Assembly: GCF_001064145.1 (NCBI RefSeq)
Contig: NZ_JVOJ01000032.1
Location: forward strand, 121,548-185,547
Origin: Sanguibacter keddieii
GTDB taxonomy: Bacteria > Actinomycetota > Actinomycetes > Actinomycetales > Actinomycetaceae
DNA: 64,000 nt
Reading direction: 5' to 3'
Every line of letters starts with the position of its first letter. Within the stretch, counting starts at the first letter, position 1. Positions 27,868-37,207 of the stretch are shown piece after piece. A program made the translations under genes and the position numbers. The notes under the pieces are model-generated. The model did no database searches. It was not told the DNA's origin and saw nothing but the letters and a program-made list of their open reading frames with translations.

Positions 27868-28770
27868 TTACTCGCCAAGGTCGCAGGCCCGGTAGATGTT
27901 GGTCAGCATGGCCAGGCGCTGCTCGAGGGACGCGTCCTTGGGCACGCACACCTTGGCACCGAGGTAGTTGGCACCGCCGGCGATAGCAGCCTTGGCACAG
28001 CGAGCGATCTCAGCCTCGTTCATGAGCGAGGTCGGCTCGTCCGCCTGCGCGGGCAGGTGACCGTCGATCCAGGAGTAGCCGTACTGGGTTTCCTCCGGGC
28101 CTGCGCCCGAGAAGATGATGCCGTCCAGGACGCCGCGCTTGCCGGCCTCGAGCACGTGCTCGTAGGCGGTGTCCGCGCTGCGGCCTTCCACGGCGGAGCG
28201 GCCCCAGTTGAGGTGAATACCGATGCCGGCCTCGGAGACGATGTCGATCTCGGATTCGAGGGAGAGGAAGCCCTTTTCGGGGTTCTGCTCGGGGATGTAC
28301 TTGTCGCAGTGCTCGATGACGAGGCGAGCCCCGCTCCAGTCCCAGGTGGCCAGCTCGGCGAGCGAACGCTTGAACGCATCAGCCTGAGCCAGGCGCGTGG
28401 GAGCCGAGTGCAGCTGCACGCGGGCGACCAACTGTCGGCCCGCCCGCTCGCACAGGGCGGCGAGGTCGTCGCGCAGCGCGCGGGTGAAGTCCAGAGCGGC
28501 ACCGCGTCCGGCCTCGTCGGGCGAGGCCAGGCCGAAATTCTCGTTCTTCCACACGTTCTGCATGATGCCGGGGATCGCGGTGATCGTATTGAAGTCCCAG
28601 TGGGAGGCCAGGTGGCTGGCGAGAACATCACCCTGGGTGGCGAGCTGCCCCGGGTAGGGGATCTCGACGCCGCTCACCCACGGCTGATCTGCGAGGAGTC
28701 GGTAGTAGTCAGCTTCCAGCTCCGGCGCCGGATGCGACGCGTACGCGCCGAGGATGAATGGAAGTGCCAT
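27868..28770 (-). CDS. DUF4862-like TIM-barrel protein
   Basis: 300 residues. It looks like a soluble TIM barrel of the sugar-isomerase/epimerase type: SGVEIPYPGQL, RLVIEHCDKY, GIGIHLNWGRSAVEGR and IIFSGAGPEETQYGYSWIDGH place acidic, His and Asn residues at strand ends, as in metal-dependent sugar enzymes. I recall this as the DUF4862 family, whose function is unknown. ATG 28770 has AGAAGGG upstream. It lies next to, but convergent with, the glycan locus, and no shared operator is seen. Confidence 0.7.
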   Translation of the reverse strand: MALPFILGAYASHPAPELEADYYRLLADQPWVSGVEIPYPGQLATQGDVLASHLASHWDFNTITAIPGIMQNVWKNENFGLASPDEAGRGAALDFTRALRDDLAALCERAGRQLVARVQLHSAPTRLAQADAFKRSLAELATWDWSGARLVIEHCDKYIPEQNPEKGFLSLESEIDIVSEAGIGIHLNWGRSAVEGRSADTAYEHVLEAGKRGVLDGIIFSGAGPEETQYGYSWIDGHLPAQADEPTSLMNEAEIARCAKAAIAGGANYLGAKVCVPKDASLEQRLAMLTNIYRACDLGE

Positions 28771-28888
28771 GATAGTCGCCCTTCTACGATGAAATTGTCG
28801 CTCGGATCACCAGAACGAACATACTCCTATATCCCATATATTCACAGCGAAGTGACATGACACCCTGCGATTAACTCATCTATATACG

Positions 28889-28920
28889 CGAGGGCGGGCA
28901 CCCACCGGTGCCCGCCCTCG
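28889..28920 (-). terminator. terminator of glmM
   Basis: 14-bp perfect stem CGAGGGCGGGCACC / GGTGCCCGCCCTCG with a CACC loop, 18 bases past the glmM stop. Confidence 0.8.
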
Positions 28921-28938
28921 CCTATGTCTGGAGTGCGC

Positions 28939-30291
28939 TCAGAGCGCCAGGTTCTCCTTGACGACGTCCGCCAGGGAAGCAGCGACTGAGTCGGCTTCTT
29001 CCTGCGTGGCGGCCTCGACCATGACGCGCACGAGCGGCTCGGTGCCCGAGGGACGCAGGAGCACGCGGCCGGTATCACCCAGGCGGGCCTCGGCGGCAGC
29101 CACGGCCTCGGCGACGACCTCATTCGTCGATGCGGCAGCGCGGTCCACGCCGCCCACGTTGATGAGGGTCTGCGGCAGGCGCTGGATGAAGGAGGTCAGA
29201 TCGGCCAGCGAACGGCCGGATTCCTTCACCATGCGCGAGACCAGGAGCGAGGACAGAATGCCGTCACCGGTGGTCGCGTGATCGCGGGCGATGATGTGGC
29301 CGGACTGCTCGCCGCCGAGGCAGTAGCCGGATGCCAGCATCTCCTCGAGGACGTAGCGGTCGCCCACGCCGGTCTGCACGGTGTTGATGCCGGCCTCACG
29401 CATGGCGATCAGCAGGCCCAGGTTGCTCATGACAGTGACGACGAGCGTGTCCTTGGCGAGGGCGCCGCGCGCCTTGGCGTTGACGGCCAGCGCACCCATG
29501 ATCTTGTCACCGTCGATGAGGTTGCCCTCGTGGTCGACGGCGAGGCAGCGGTCCGCGTCTCCGTCGTAGGCGACGCCGAAGTCGCAGCCGGCCTCGACAA
29601 CGGCGGCCTGCAGGGACTCGGGGTGCGTGGAACCCGCGTGCAGGTTGATGTTGCGGCCGTCGGGAGACGCGTTGATGACGGTGATGTCGGCGCCGAGCTC
29701 GCGGAAGACGGCCGGGCCAAGCTCCGAGGCCGCGCCGTTCGCGCAGTCGATCGCGATCTTCATGCCGCGCAGATCGGTGCCGATCGCCTCGACGAGGTGC
29801 GCAATGTAGGAGTCCTTCGCCCACGCGTGATCAGCGTTGATCTCGCCGACTGCCTCGCCGGTGGGGCGATCCCACTCGGTGTTCAAGAGGGCCTCGATCT
29901 GGTCCTCCACGGCATCGGCAAGCTTGTAGCCGCCGTGCGCGAAGAACTTAATGCCGTTATCGGGCATCGGATTGTGGGAGGCGGAAATCATGACGCCGAG
30001 GTCAACGGTGTCCTCGGTAGCCGTCAGATGCGCGACAGTGGGCGTGGTGACGACGCCGATGCGGGTCACGTCCATGCCGGCGCTGGCAAGGCCCGCTGCG
30101 AGGGCGTGATCGAGGAACTCGCCCGAAATACGCGTATCGCGTCCGATGATCGCGCGGGGCTTCGAACCGTCCGCACGTCGGGAACCGCCGAACTGGCGGG
30201 CGGCCGCCTCGCCGAGCTGGAGCGCGAGATCCGCGGTGATGTCAACGTTCGCCAGTCCTCGCACGCCATCGGTGCCGAACATCCTAGGCAT
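28939..30291 (-). CDS. glmM: phosphoglucosamine mutase
   Basis: 450 residues, usual length. MFGTDGVRG at the N-terminus and the phosphoserine loop ISASHNPMPDNG (Ser105) are diagnostic. DGDADRC is the metal-binding loop, GGEQSGHII the sugar-recognition loop and RPSGTEPLVRVM the phosphate-binding loop. It converts glucosamine-6-P to glucosamine-1-P, following GlmS in UDP-GlcNAc synthesis. It lies downstream of rplM-rpsI, a frequent actinobacterial order. Confidence 0.97.
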   Translation of the reverse strand: MPRMFGTDGVRGLANVDITADLALQLGEAAARQFGGSRRADGSKPRAIIGRDTRISGEFLDHALAAGLASAGMDVTRIGVVTTPTVAHLTATEDTVDLGVMISASHNPMPDNGIKFFAHGGYKLADAVEDQIEALLNTEWDRPTGEAVGEINADHAWAKDSYIAHLVEAIGTDLRGMKIAIDCANGAASELGPAVFRELGADITVINASPDGRNINLHAGSTHPESLQAAVVEAGCDFGVAYDGDADRCLAVDHEGNLIDGDKIMGALAVNAKARGALAKDTLVVTVMSNLGLLIAMREAGINTVQTGVGDRYVLEEMLASGYCLGGEQSGHIIARDHATTGDGILSSLLVSRMVKESGRSLADLTSFIQRLPQTLINVGGVDRAAASTNEVVAEAVAAAEARLGDTGRVLLRPSGTEPLVRVMVEAATQEEADSVAASLADVVKENLAL

Positions 30292-30419
30292 ATTGTCTCC
30301 GTTCAGTGGGTCATACGACTGGTCTAAGGGTACCGCGTTCGCGCCCGCTCATTTTCACGAGGCCGTGGCCCGGACAGTGTCGGCACTCACATCCTGGCAC
30401 GCGCTGATAAGTAAACGAA

Positions 30420-30449
30420 GGCCGCGCCCCGCAGATGCGGGGCGCGGCC
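30420..30449 (-). terminator. terminator of rplM-rpsI
   Basis: GGCCGCGCCCCGCA / TGCGGGGCGCGGCC hairpin with a two-base loop, followed on the minus strand by TTCGTTTACTTATC. It lies 23 bases past the rpsI stop. Confidence 0.85.
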
Positions 30450-30472
30450 AACAGAAAATGTGCTGAGTGAAA

Positions 30473-30982
30473 TCAGCGCTTCGAGAACTGCGAAGCCTTG
30501 CGGGCCTTCTTGAGGCCTGCCTTCTTACGCTCGGTGGCGCGGGCATCGCGGGTCAGGAAGCCAGCCTTCTTGAGGGCCGGACGGTTCGCGTCGCGGTCGA
30601 TCTCGTTGAGGGCGCGCGACACGCCGAGGCGCAGGGCGCCGGCCTGGCCGGAAATGCCGCCGCCGTTGATGCGGGCGATGACGTCGAAGCGGCCGTCAAT
30701 GTCGAGCAGCACGAAGGGGGACTTCACCAGCTGCTGGTGCAGCTTGTTGGGGAAGTAGTCCTCAAGGGTGCGACCGTTGATGGTCCACTTGCCGGAGCCG
30801 GGGACCAGGCGAACGCGGGCGACGGCCTCCTTGCGGCGGCCCAGGCCCGCGCCGGGCGCGGTGATGGACTGACCGGCGCCGGCGGGAGCCGACTCGGTCT
30901 CGGACGTGTAGGAGCTGGGGACGACTTCCTCGTCCAGCTCAGCGGAAACGATGGTCTCAGCCACGGTTCTCCTCAGGGTCAA
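30473..30982 (-). CDS. rpsI: 30S ribosomal protein S9 (uS9)
   Basis: 169 residues. The conserved core runs from [17 protein letters not shown] to the basic C-terminal tail [11 protein letters not shown], which reaches the ribosomal P site. About 40 acidic N-terminal residues extend it beyond the usual ~130. It lies 20 bases after rplM, the standard pairing. Confidence 0.97.
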   Translation of the reverse strand: MTLRRTVAETIVSAELDEEVVPSSYTSETESAPAGAGQSITAPGAGLGRRKEAVARVRLVPGSGKWTINGRTLEDYFPNKLHQQLVKSPFVLLDIDGRFDVIARINGGGISGQAGALRLGVSRALNEIDRDANRPALKKAGFLTRDARATERKKAGLKKARKASQFSKR

Positions 30983-31002
30983 AGGCGTTCAGCGACCAAA
31001 GG

Positions 31003-31461
31003 TCACTGAGCCACCTGGGTCAGTTCGTAGGGAACCGGCGACTGGCCGGCGTGGGGGTGCTCCGGGCCAGCGTAAACGTGCAGCTTCTTGAACTGCGCGC
31101 GGCCGAGGGAGTTGTGAGGAAGCATGCCCTTAACGGCCTTCTCGACGGCGCGCTCAGGCGTCGCGGCGAGGAGGTCGCGGTAAGCGGTCGCGGTCAGGCC
31201 ACCGGGACGACCGGAGTGACGGTAGGCCATCTTCTGGTCGAGCTTCTTGCCGGTCAGAGCGACCTTGTCCGCGTTGATGATGATGACGTAGTCGCCCATG
31301 TCCATGTGAGGGGCGAACGTCGGCTTGTGCTTCCCACGGAGGAGGGCAGCGGTCTGGGCTGCCAGGCGACCGAGGACGACGTCGGTGGCGTCAATGACGT
31401 ACCACTTCTTGTCCGCGTCCCCAGGCTTGGGTGAATAGGTGCGCACGGGCGTAGCCTTCAA
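31003..31461 (-). CDS. rplM: 50S ribosomal protein L13 (uL13)
   Basis: 152 residues. [15 protein letters not shown] at the start and [10 protein letters not shown] near the end are L13 signatures. An early 23S-binding assembly protein. It heads the rplM-rpsI operon; the 188-base gap upstream (31462-31649) presumably carries the promoter and I see nothing else in it. Confidence 0.97.
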   Translation of the reverse strand: MKATPVRTYSPKPGDADKKWYVIDATDVVLGRLAAQTAALLRGKHKPTFAPHMDMGDYVIIINADKVALTGKKLDQKMAYRHSGRPGGLTATAYRDLLAATPERAVEKAVKGMLPHNSLGRAQFKKLHVYAGPEHPHAGQSPVPYELTQVAQ

Positions 31462-31649
31462 TTCTTGTTGGTCATGGGACGCCGCGCCGGTTTTTCCGGG
31501 GGCATCCGCGATGAAACGGTTCGCGCGAGGCGTCGGCGAGCGCTCCTAGCGAGTGGGAGACACTAGGTACTCTGCTGACGCACAGCACTAGCCATATTAT
31601 CTGTGCGCAGCCCGGCGGTCAAAGCGCGGCGAATACTGTGTCACATTCC

Positions 31650-32558
31650 TCAGTCGTCGTCACCGCAGCACGTGTCGCGCCTGGCCCGGGCCTGCTCGGC
31701 CCGCGCGCCCCACTGCGAAGGATCGGGATACTTCACGCCCTCAAGGGTGAGCCCGTGTGCGGGGGCGATCGGCGCAGCCTCGGAGCGGGATCGTGCCCGC
31801 AGGATCTGCGCCGGGTAGTCGGAGTCGCGCGCGCCCGAGCCCACGAGAAGCAGCGCCCCGACCAGGGAGCGGACCATCGAGTGGCAGAACGCGTCGGCCT
31901 CGACGGAGAAGACGAGGGTTCCGTCGGAGTCACGCTCGGCGCGCAGGGTGCGCAGCGTACGGATCGTCGTGGCTCCCTCTCGCGGGCGGCAGTATCCCAG
32001 GAAGTCGTGTTCCCCGAGGAGGGCGGCCCCGGCCTCGTTCATGGCCGCCTCGTCGAGCGCCTCCTCGACCCACAGGCGATCCCAGCGCCCCAGCGGCTCA
32101 GGACGGTCGGACACCCGGTAGGCGTAGGAGCGCCCCAGGGCGGAAAACCGCGCGTCGAAGCTGGGGTCGACAACGGCAGCCGAGTAGATGCGCACATCGC
32201 AGGTGCCGCGCGCGGCGGCCAGGTCGCGCCCGCGAGCACGCTCGCCGTAGCGACCGGACAGGATCTTGTTCAGTCGGCGAACAATCGACGAGGCCACGGA
32301 GCCATCGTCGCACGCCCCTCCCCTGGGCGACAGTCGCGCCCAGGCGGCCTCGGAAATGTCCGCGTGACAGACCTGGTGACGCGCGTGAACCCCCGCGTCG
32401 GTGCGACCGGCGACCGTCGTCACGATATCTTCGCGCGAGGCCATGGCCAGCGCCGCTTCAATCTCGCCCTGGACGGTGCGCAGGCCGGGCTGTGCTGCCC
32501 ATCCGCGAAAGTCGGTGCCGTCATAACCCAGGTCGAGGCGCAGGCGCCGCGCGCTCAC
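31650..32558 (-). CDS. truA: tRNA pseudouridine(38-40) synthase
   Basis: 302 residues. The catalytic Asp is in GRTDAGVHA, and RLRLDLGYDGTDFRGWA opens the domain. It converts U38-U40 of tRNA anticodon stems to pseudouridine. GTG 32558 overlaps the preceding gene's stop (GTGA); a GTG three codons earlier is possible. It is the last gene after the rplQ/ppgK block. Confidence 0.95.
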   Translation of the reverse strand: MSARRLRLDLGYDGTDFRGWAAQPGLRTVQGEIEAALAMASREDIVTTVAGRTDAGVHARHQVCHADISEAAWARLSPRGGACDDGSVASSIVRRLNKILSGRYGERARGRDLAAARGTCDVRIYSAAVVDPSFDARFSALGRSYAYRVSDRPEPLGRWDRLWVEEALDEAAMNEAGAALLGEHDFLGYCRPREGATTIRTLRTLRAERDSDGTLVFSVEADAFCHSMVRSLVGALLLVGSGARDSDYPAQILRARSRSEAAPIAPAHGLTLEGVKYPDPSQWGARAEQARARRDTCCGDDD

Positions 32559-33304
32559 AGCTCCCACGCCCGAACGCCGCCGATAATGCCCGCGTCGTTG
32601 GGCACGACGATCACGTCATCACCCATGAGGCGCAGGTTTGATGCCGTGATGCGCTTGGAGTTGCCGCCGCCCAAGTAGAGGCGATCCCACATGTACATGG
32701 GACGCAGGCCATCCACGACGCGGCGAATACGGCGCGACCAGTGCACGTCGCCGAGGCGCAGGCGCTCATGCTCGCCAATGTAGTCGTCGTAGGTCAGGCC
32801 CCACCGAACGGGTCCCTGCGACACCTCAACGTGAGGGGCCAGCTGCCCGCCGTCAAACACCGCGTTACCGAGGCCTGTACCCAGGGTGATGATCATTTCG
32901 AGACCGCGGCCCGTAATGGCCCCAGCTCCCGCGACTTCAGCGTCGTTCAAGACCTTCGTGGGTAGGTCGAGGGCCCCTTCGATGGCACGACCCATGTCAA
33001 AGTGGTCCCAGCGCTCCACCAGCTCGGGCAGCACGCGCGAGCGCGGCCCGTCGCGCGTGATGTAGTGAGGGGTCGCGATGACGACACCGTGGCGGATCAT
33101 GCCCGGCATACCCATCGTCACGCGCGTCGCAGCGGGAAGCTCGCGCGCGAGGCCGATAACTGTTTCCACGAGAAGCTCGGGAGGCAGCGGGTAGGGAGTG
33201 GGCACCCTGCGAGGCGGGGCCATCATCGTCCCGCGCTCATCAACGACGGATCCTTTGATGCCACCGCCGCCGCAGTCAATCGCCAACGTCATCTCACGAG
33301 TCAT
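32555..33304 (-). CDS. ppgK: polyphosphate glucokinase-like ROK kinase
   Basis: 249 residues, the PpgK length. LAIDCGGGGIKGSVVD is the phosphate-1 motif, KVLNDAEVAGAG holds the catalytic Asp region and LGTGLGNAVF binds the phosphate donor. A cytosolic enzyme that phosphorylates glucose using polyphosphate (and often ATP) in actinobacteria. The donor choice is from family knowledge. It sits between rplQ and truA, and overlaps truA by 4 bases. Confidence 0.87.
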   Translation of the reverse strand: MTREMTLAIDCGGGGIKGSVVDERGTMMAPPRRVPTPYPLPPELLVETVIGLARELPAATRVTMGMPGMIRHGVVIATPHYITRDGPRSRVLPELVERWDHFDMGRAIEGALDLPTKVLNDAEVAGAGAITGRGLEMIITLGTGLGNAVFDGGQLAPHVEVSQGPVRWGLTYDDYIGEHERLRLGDVHWSRRIRRVVDGLRPMYMWDRLYLGGGNSKRITASNLRLMGDDVIVVPNDAGIIGGVRAWEL

Positions 33305-33329
33305 GACTTCAGGCTACCGGATACGACAA

Positions 33330-33361
33330 GGGCCGGACACTCCTTGCGGAATGTCCGGCCC
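33330..33361 (-). terminator. terminator after rplQ
   Basis: GGGCCGGACA (33330-33339) / TGTCCGGCCC (33352-33361), with extra TCC/GGA pairing inside the loop. The minus-strand tail is TTGTCGTATCC. It lies 28 bases past the rplQ stop. Confidence 0.8.
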
Positions 33362-33389
33362 AATGCTCGAGTCGATCAGTGCCTCACGG

Positions 33390-33974
33390 TCACTTCTCGT
33401 CGGCGGCCTGCTCGGCGGCGTCAGCCTCCTTGCCGGCCTCGGCGGCAACTTCCTCGGCCTCGTTGGCCTTGGCGAGATCGCCTTCCTCGCGAGCCTCTTC
33501 GGCGCGCTCGGCGGCAGCCTCAGCGGCTTCCTCGGCCTCGGCGGCAACAGCCTTGGCCTCGGCGGCCTTCTCAGCCGTCTTCTCGGCAGCCTTCACGACG
33601 GCCTTCTTCTCGACCTTCTCCATGACGAGCTCAATGCGCATCAGGGGAGCGTTGTCGCCCTTGCGGTTGCCGACGCGGATGAGGCGGGTGTAGCCGCCGG
33701 CGCGCTCGGAATCCATCGCGGGGACGAGCTCCTCGAAGAGGATCGCGACGATGCCCTTGTTGGGGATCTTCTTCATGACCGTGCGGCGGGCGTGCTGGTC
33801 GCCACGCTTGGCCTTGGTGATGAGCTTCTCGACGTAGGGGCGCAGGGTCTTGGCCTTGGCCTCGGTCGTCGTGATCGCACGGTGTTCGATGAGCTGAGCT
33901 GCCAGGTTCGACAGAATCAGCTTCTGGTGTGCCGGGCTACCGCCCAGACGAGCACCCTTCTTGGGGGTGGGCAT
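33390..33974 (-). CDS. rplQ: 50S ribosomal protein L17 (bL17) with long acidic tail
   Basis: 194 residues. The first ~120 are standard L17 ([23 protein letters not shown], then ARRTVMKKI). The final ~75 form an Ala/Glu-rich low-complexity helix ([15 protein letters not shown]...), as seen in several actinobacterial L17 proteins. It lies near the polypeptide exit tunnel. It follows rpoA by 43 bases. Confidence 0.96.
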   Translation of the reverse strand: MPTPKKGARLGGSPAHQKLILSNLAAQLIEHRAITTTEAKAKTLRPYVEKLITKAKRGDQHARRTVMKKIPNKGIVAILFEELVPAMDSERAGGYTRLIRVGNRKGDNAPLMRIELVMEKVEKKAVVKAAEKTAEKAAEAKAVAAEAEEAAEAAAERAEEAREEGDLAKANEAEEVAAEAGKEADAAEQAADEK

Positions 33975-34017
33975 GAGTTTCTCCTACGGATTCAATGCGT
34001 CCATCGGACGCACGGGG

Positions 34018-35013
34018 TCAGATGGACTGGTCGTCCGAAAAGATCGCGGCGGACTCCGAGTCGCCGAAGCTCGGCATCACCGAGTCCTTCAGCGTCATAC
34101 CGAGAGCCGCCAGGGACTCCTTGATCTCTTCGATCGACTTGGTACCGAAGTTGCGGATGTCGAGCAGGTCGGCCTCCGAGTGAGCAACCAGCTCGCCGAC
34201 GGTCAGGATGCCGCGGCGACGCAGCGCGTTGTAGGAACGCGACTGCAGGTTCAGGTTCTCGATCGGGAGAGCCAGATCGGCTGCGAGGGTGGCGTCGGTG
34301 GTGGACGGGCCCACCTCGATGCCTTCCGCTTCCTCGTTCAGTTCACGCATGAGGCCGAACAGCTCCACGAGCGTCTTGCCGGCCGAGGCCAGGGCATCGC
34401 GCGGGGTGATGGCCGGCTTGGTCTCCACGTCGATGACGAGGCGATCAAAGTCGGTGCGCTGCTCAACACGCGTCGCCTCGACCTTGTAGGTCACCTTGAC
34501 GACGGGCGAGTAGATCGAATCAATCGGAATGCGAGAGATCTCGGCCTGCGGATCCTTGTTCTGAGCAGCCGACACGTAGCCGCGGCCACGCTCGACGGTC
34601 AGCTCGATCTCCAGCTTGCCCTTCTCGTTGAGGGTGGCAAGGTGCAGATCGGGGTTGTGGATCTCCACGCCGGCGGGAGGCGTGATGTCGCCGGCGAGAA
34701 CCTCGCCGGGGCCAGCCTTCCGCAGGTACATGACGACAGGCTCGTCGTTCTCGCTGGACAGGACGATCTGCTTGATGTTCAGGATGATCTCGGCGACATC
34801 TTCCTTCACACCTTCGATCGTGCGGAACTCGTGGGGGACGCCATCAATACGGATGGACGTCACCGCTGCACCCGGAATCGAGGACAGGAGGGTACGACGC
34901 AGGGAGTTACCCAGCGTGTAGCCGAACCCGGGCTCGAGGGGCTCCAGGGTGAAACGGGAGCGCAGGTCGCTGACCTTTTCTTCGGTCAGGATGGGTCGCT
35001 CTGCAATGAGCAC
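34018..35013 (-). CDS. rpoA: DNA-directed RNA polymerase alpha subunit
   Basis: 331 residues. The N-terminal dimerisation domain contains [23 protein letters not shown]. The C-terminal domain ([20 protein letters not shown] segment, then [17 protein letters not shown]) contacts UP elements and activators. A linker of the usual length joins them. It lies between rpsK and rplQ; rpsD is not in the 124-base gap to rpsK. Confidence 0.98.
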   Translation of the reverse strand: MLIAERPILTEEKVSDLRSRFTLEPLEPGFGYTLGNSLRRTLLSSIPGAAVTSIRIDGVPHEFRTIEGVKEDVAEIILNIKQIVLSSENDEPVVMYLRKAGPGEVLAGDITPPAGVEIHNPDLHLATLNEKGKLEIELTVERGRGYVSAAQNKDPQAEISRIPIDSIYSPVVKVTYKVEATRVEQRTDFDRLVIDVETKPAITPRDALASAGKTLVELFGLMRELNEEAEGIEVGPSTTDATLAADLALPIENLNLQSRSYNALRRRGILTVGELVAHSEADLLDIRNFGTKSIEEIKESLAALGMTLKDSVMPSFGDSESAAIFSDDQSI

Positions 35014-35137
35014 GTCTATTCCTTTCTGGCCGGTGCCCGCTATATGACACCGGATATGGGAACCTGCTGAAGCAGGCTAAGGGAGTAAGAACCCGAAGGT
35101 TCAGACGTGGGGAGGGCAATGCCCTCCCGTCCGCAAG

Positions 35138-35548
35138 TCAGCCGCGGCGGCGCTTCGGCGGGCGGGTGCCGTTGAAGGCCTGAGGCGTGACGTCCTGGAT
35201 CGAACCGATCTCGAGGCCGGCGGCCTGGAGGGAACGGATCGCGGTCTCACGGCCGGAGCCGGGGCCCTTCACGAAAACGTCAACCTTCTTCATGCCGTGC
35301 TCCTGGGCGCGACGAGCCGCAGCCTCGGCCGCAAGCTGTGCGGCGAAGGGGGTGGACTTACGCGAACCCTTGAAGCCAACCTGGCCGGAGGACGCCCAGG
35401 CGACAACCGCGCCCGTGGGGTCCGTGAGGGAAACGATGGTGTTGTTGAACGTCGACTTGATGTAGGCGTGGCCGTTGGTGACGTTCTTGGAAATCTTGCG
35501 ACGCGGCTTGCGGGCACCGCCCGAGCGCGGGGTCTTTGCTGCTGCCAT
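35138..35548 (-). CDS. rpsK: 30S ribosomal protein S11 (uS11)
   Basis: 136 residues. [20 protein letters not shown] and [20 protein letters not shown] are signature segments; the end (TRPPKRRRG) is basic. It lines the platform near the mRNA exit. It is 61 bases after rpsM. Confidence 0.97.
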   Translation of the reverse strand: MAAAKTPRSGGARKPRRKISKNVTNGHAYIKSTFNNTIVSLTDPTGAVVAWASSGQVGFKGSRKSTPFAAQLAAEAAARRAQEHGMKKVDVFVKGPGSGRETAIRSLQAAGLEIGSIQDVTPQAFNGTRPPKRRRG

Positions 35549-35609
35549 TTCTGGTTCAGTTCCTTCTTGTCGCGGAAAGCTACCCCGAGGGGACTCGCTT
35601 TCCTAGGCC

Positions 35610-35984
35610 TTACTTGGCCTTCTTCTTGCCTGCAACGGTGCGCTTGGGGCCCTTGCGGGTACGCGCGTTGGTCTTGGTGCGCTGACCGTGGACCGGCAGG
35701 CCACGACGGTGGCGAAGGCCCTGGTACGAACCGATTTCGATCTTGCGACGAATGTCGGCCTGAACCTCACGGCGGAGGTCACCCTCAACCTTGAAGTTTG
35801 CCTCAATGTAGTCACGAAGCTTGACGAGGTCCTCTTCCGTCGCGTCCTTCACGCGAGTGTCCGGGCTGACGCCGGTGGCGGCGAGGGTCTCTGCCGCGCG
35901 GGTGCGGCCGACTCCGTAGATGTATGTGAGCGCGATCTCGAGCCGCTTCTCGCGGGGGAGGTCGACGCCGGCAATACGTGCCAT
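35610..35984 (-). CDS. rpsM: 30S ribosomal protein S13 (uS13)
   Basis: 124 residues from ATG 35984 ([14 protein letters not shown]); an upstream in-frame ATG gives an unlikely eight-residue extension. [20 protein letters not shown] is the conserved tail region that contacts tRNA and bridges to the 50S head. Confidence 0.97.
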   Translation of the reverse strand: MARIAGVDLPREKRLEIALTYIYGVGRTRAAETLAATGVSPDTRVKDATEEDLVKLRDYIEANFKVEGDLRREVQADIRRKIEIGSYQGLRHRRGLPVHGQRTKTNARTRKGPKRTVAGKKKAK

Positions 35985-36132
35985 GGTGATGTTGCTCCAG
36001 TTGTTCATCGGAGGTCGTCATCGCTCAGTCCGGGCGAGCAGCCCGGCCTCGGCCTCCGAACCGAGGGTCACCCACGGGTGGGTGCTTAGAGTGATGCTGT
36101 GGGGCTTGGTGCCCCGCGGGTCGCAGCAGGCC

Positions 36133-36246
36133 TCAGCCCTGGCGCTGCTTGTGCCTGGGATTGTCGCAGATGACCATGACGTTGCCGTGGCGACGAATCA
36201 CCTTGCACTTGTCACAGATCTTCTTGACACTCGGCTTGACCTTCAT
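36133..36246 (-). CDS. rpmJ: 50S ribosomal protein L36 (bL36), zinc-binding form
   Basis: 37 residues, [20 protein letters not shown] at the start. Cys11, Cys14, Cys27 and His32 form the zinc site, so this is the zinc-dependent (C+) form. The gene is small and easily missed. It lies 40 bases after infA and 148 before rpsM. Confidence 0.95.
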   Translation of the reverse strand: MKVKPSVKKICDKCKVIRRHGNVMVICDNPRHKQRQG

Positions 36247-36286
36247 GGTTGTTACCTCCACTGCCCGTCGGGCAGTTTGTGTCGGG

Positions 36287-36508
36287 TCACTTGTAGCGGT
36301 AGACGATACGGCCTCGGGAGAGGTCGTAGGGGCTCAGCTCGACGACAACTCGATCCTCGGGCAGGATGCGGATGTAGTGCTGACGCATCTTTCCCGCAAT
36401 GTGGCCGAGAACCACGTGGCCATTCTTCAGTTCCACACGGAACATCGCGTTAGGCAGGGCCTCCACGACCGTGCCTTCCATCTCAATGACGCCGTCTTTC
36501 TTCGCCAT
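36287..36508 (-). CDS. infA: translation initiation factor IF-1
   Basis: 73 residues, the standard IF-1 S1/OB fold: [54 protein letters not shown]. It occupies the A site during initiation. It heads the infA-rpmJ-rpsM-rpsK-rpoA-rplQ unit; a 1-kb gene-free region lies upstream. Confidence 0.98.
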   Translation of the reverse strand: MAKKDGVIEMEGTVVEALPNAMFRVELKNGHVVLGHIAGKMRQHYIRILPEDRVVVELSPYDLSRGRIVYRYK

Positions 36509-36863
36509 ATCCTCCGTTTATCCTCTACATGTCTCGGATAGGTTGCGGCGGATGCCGCTAGGCATAGTGCGCCGACGAATGCCGGATGCAGATACGCCCA
36601 AGGAACTACTCTACGGCATCGACGCCCATCGGCGGTAGTCAGGGCCCCTGTCGGTTCGCTCACGTTTAATGTGTCACATTTTGGAGAATCGCCGTTATCG
36701 GTCGCCTGACATCCACCAGACCCAGGCCTCGTCCCCGATCTCAATCTGCCCCACACTCTATGCTCTCCGTATGCACGAGGCCGGGGCAGCCCGCACCTCG
36801 CCGCTCCCTCAGCGCAGCGCCCGATGAGCGCGCGCAGGGCGCTGCCCACAGTCTCCAACACAC

Positions 36864-36949
36864 ATCCGGATAGGTAACGAACATCCGGATAGCTTAATAA
36901 CCTATCCGGATGCGCATAACCTATCCAGATGCGCGCAACCTATCCGGAT
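36864..36949. repeat. array of five palindromic ATCCGGAT sites
   Basis: ATCCGGAT at 36864, 36883, 36904 and 36942, and ATCCAGAT at 36923. Starts are 19, 21, 19 and 19 bases apart, close to two helical turns. The first two sites carry ATAG on the right, the last three CCTATCC on the left, so the array has two mirrored half-groups meeting near 36893-36900. Confidence 0.85.
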
Positions 36950-37093
36950 CAGCCCTACACAGGGGCCACCGCAGGCCTTACGCCACAAACTCGCTAGGAC
37001 CACGGACACAAGCGCCGCCGTACAGCCCTCCTGAGCAGACAGCAGGTATCCACGAGTTCAGCTCCCTCGGCAGACCACAGGGCCCGACCACAC

Positions 37094-37207
37094 AAATGTC
37101 GCATGCAATTCGATTGGACGAAGATTCAACAAAGCCAGAACACGTTGCAATTCCAACGCCGCAATTTCATGGTTTGAAATAGTCGCGGGGGAATTGCATG
37201 CGACATT
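37094..37207. repeat. 17-bp inverted repeat with 80-base spacer
   Basis: AATGTCGCATGCAATTC at 37094-37110 is repeated inverted and exactly at 37191-37207. The spacer is AT-richer than the surroundings and contains another TGCAATTC. No gene lies between the arms. Confidence 0.8.

Noticed and set aside
36864..36949. ATCCGGAT array as a CRISPR
   Set aside because: Units are only 8-12 bases with 11-13-base gaps, and the gaps are themselves similar; no cas genes in the window.
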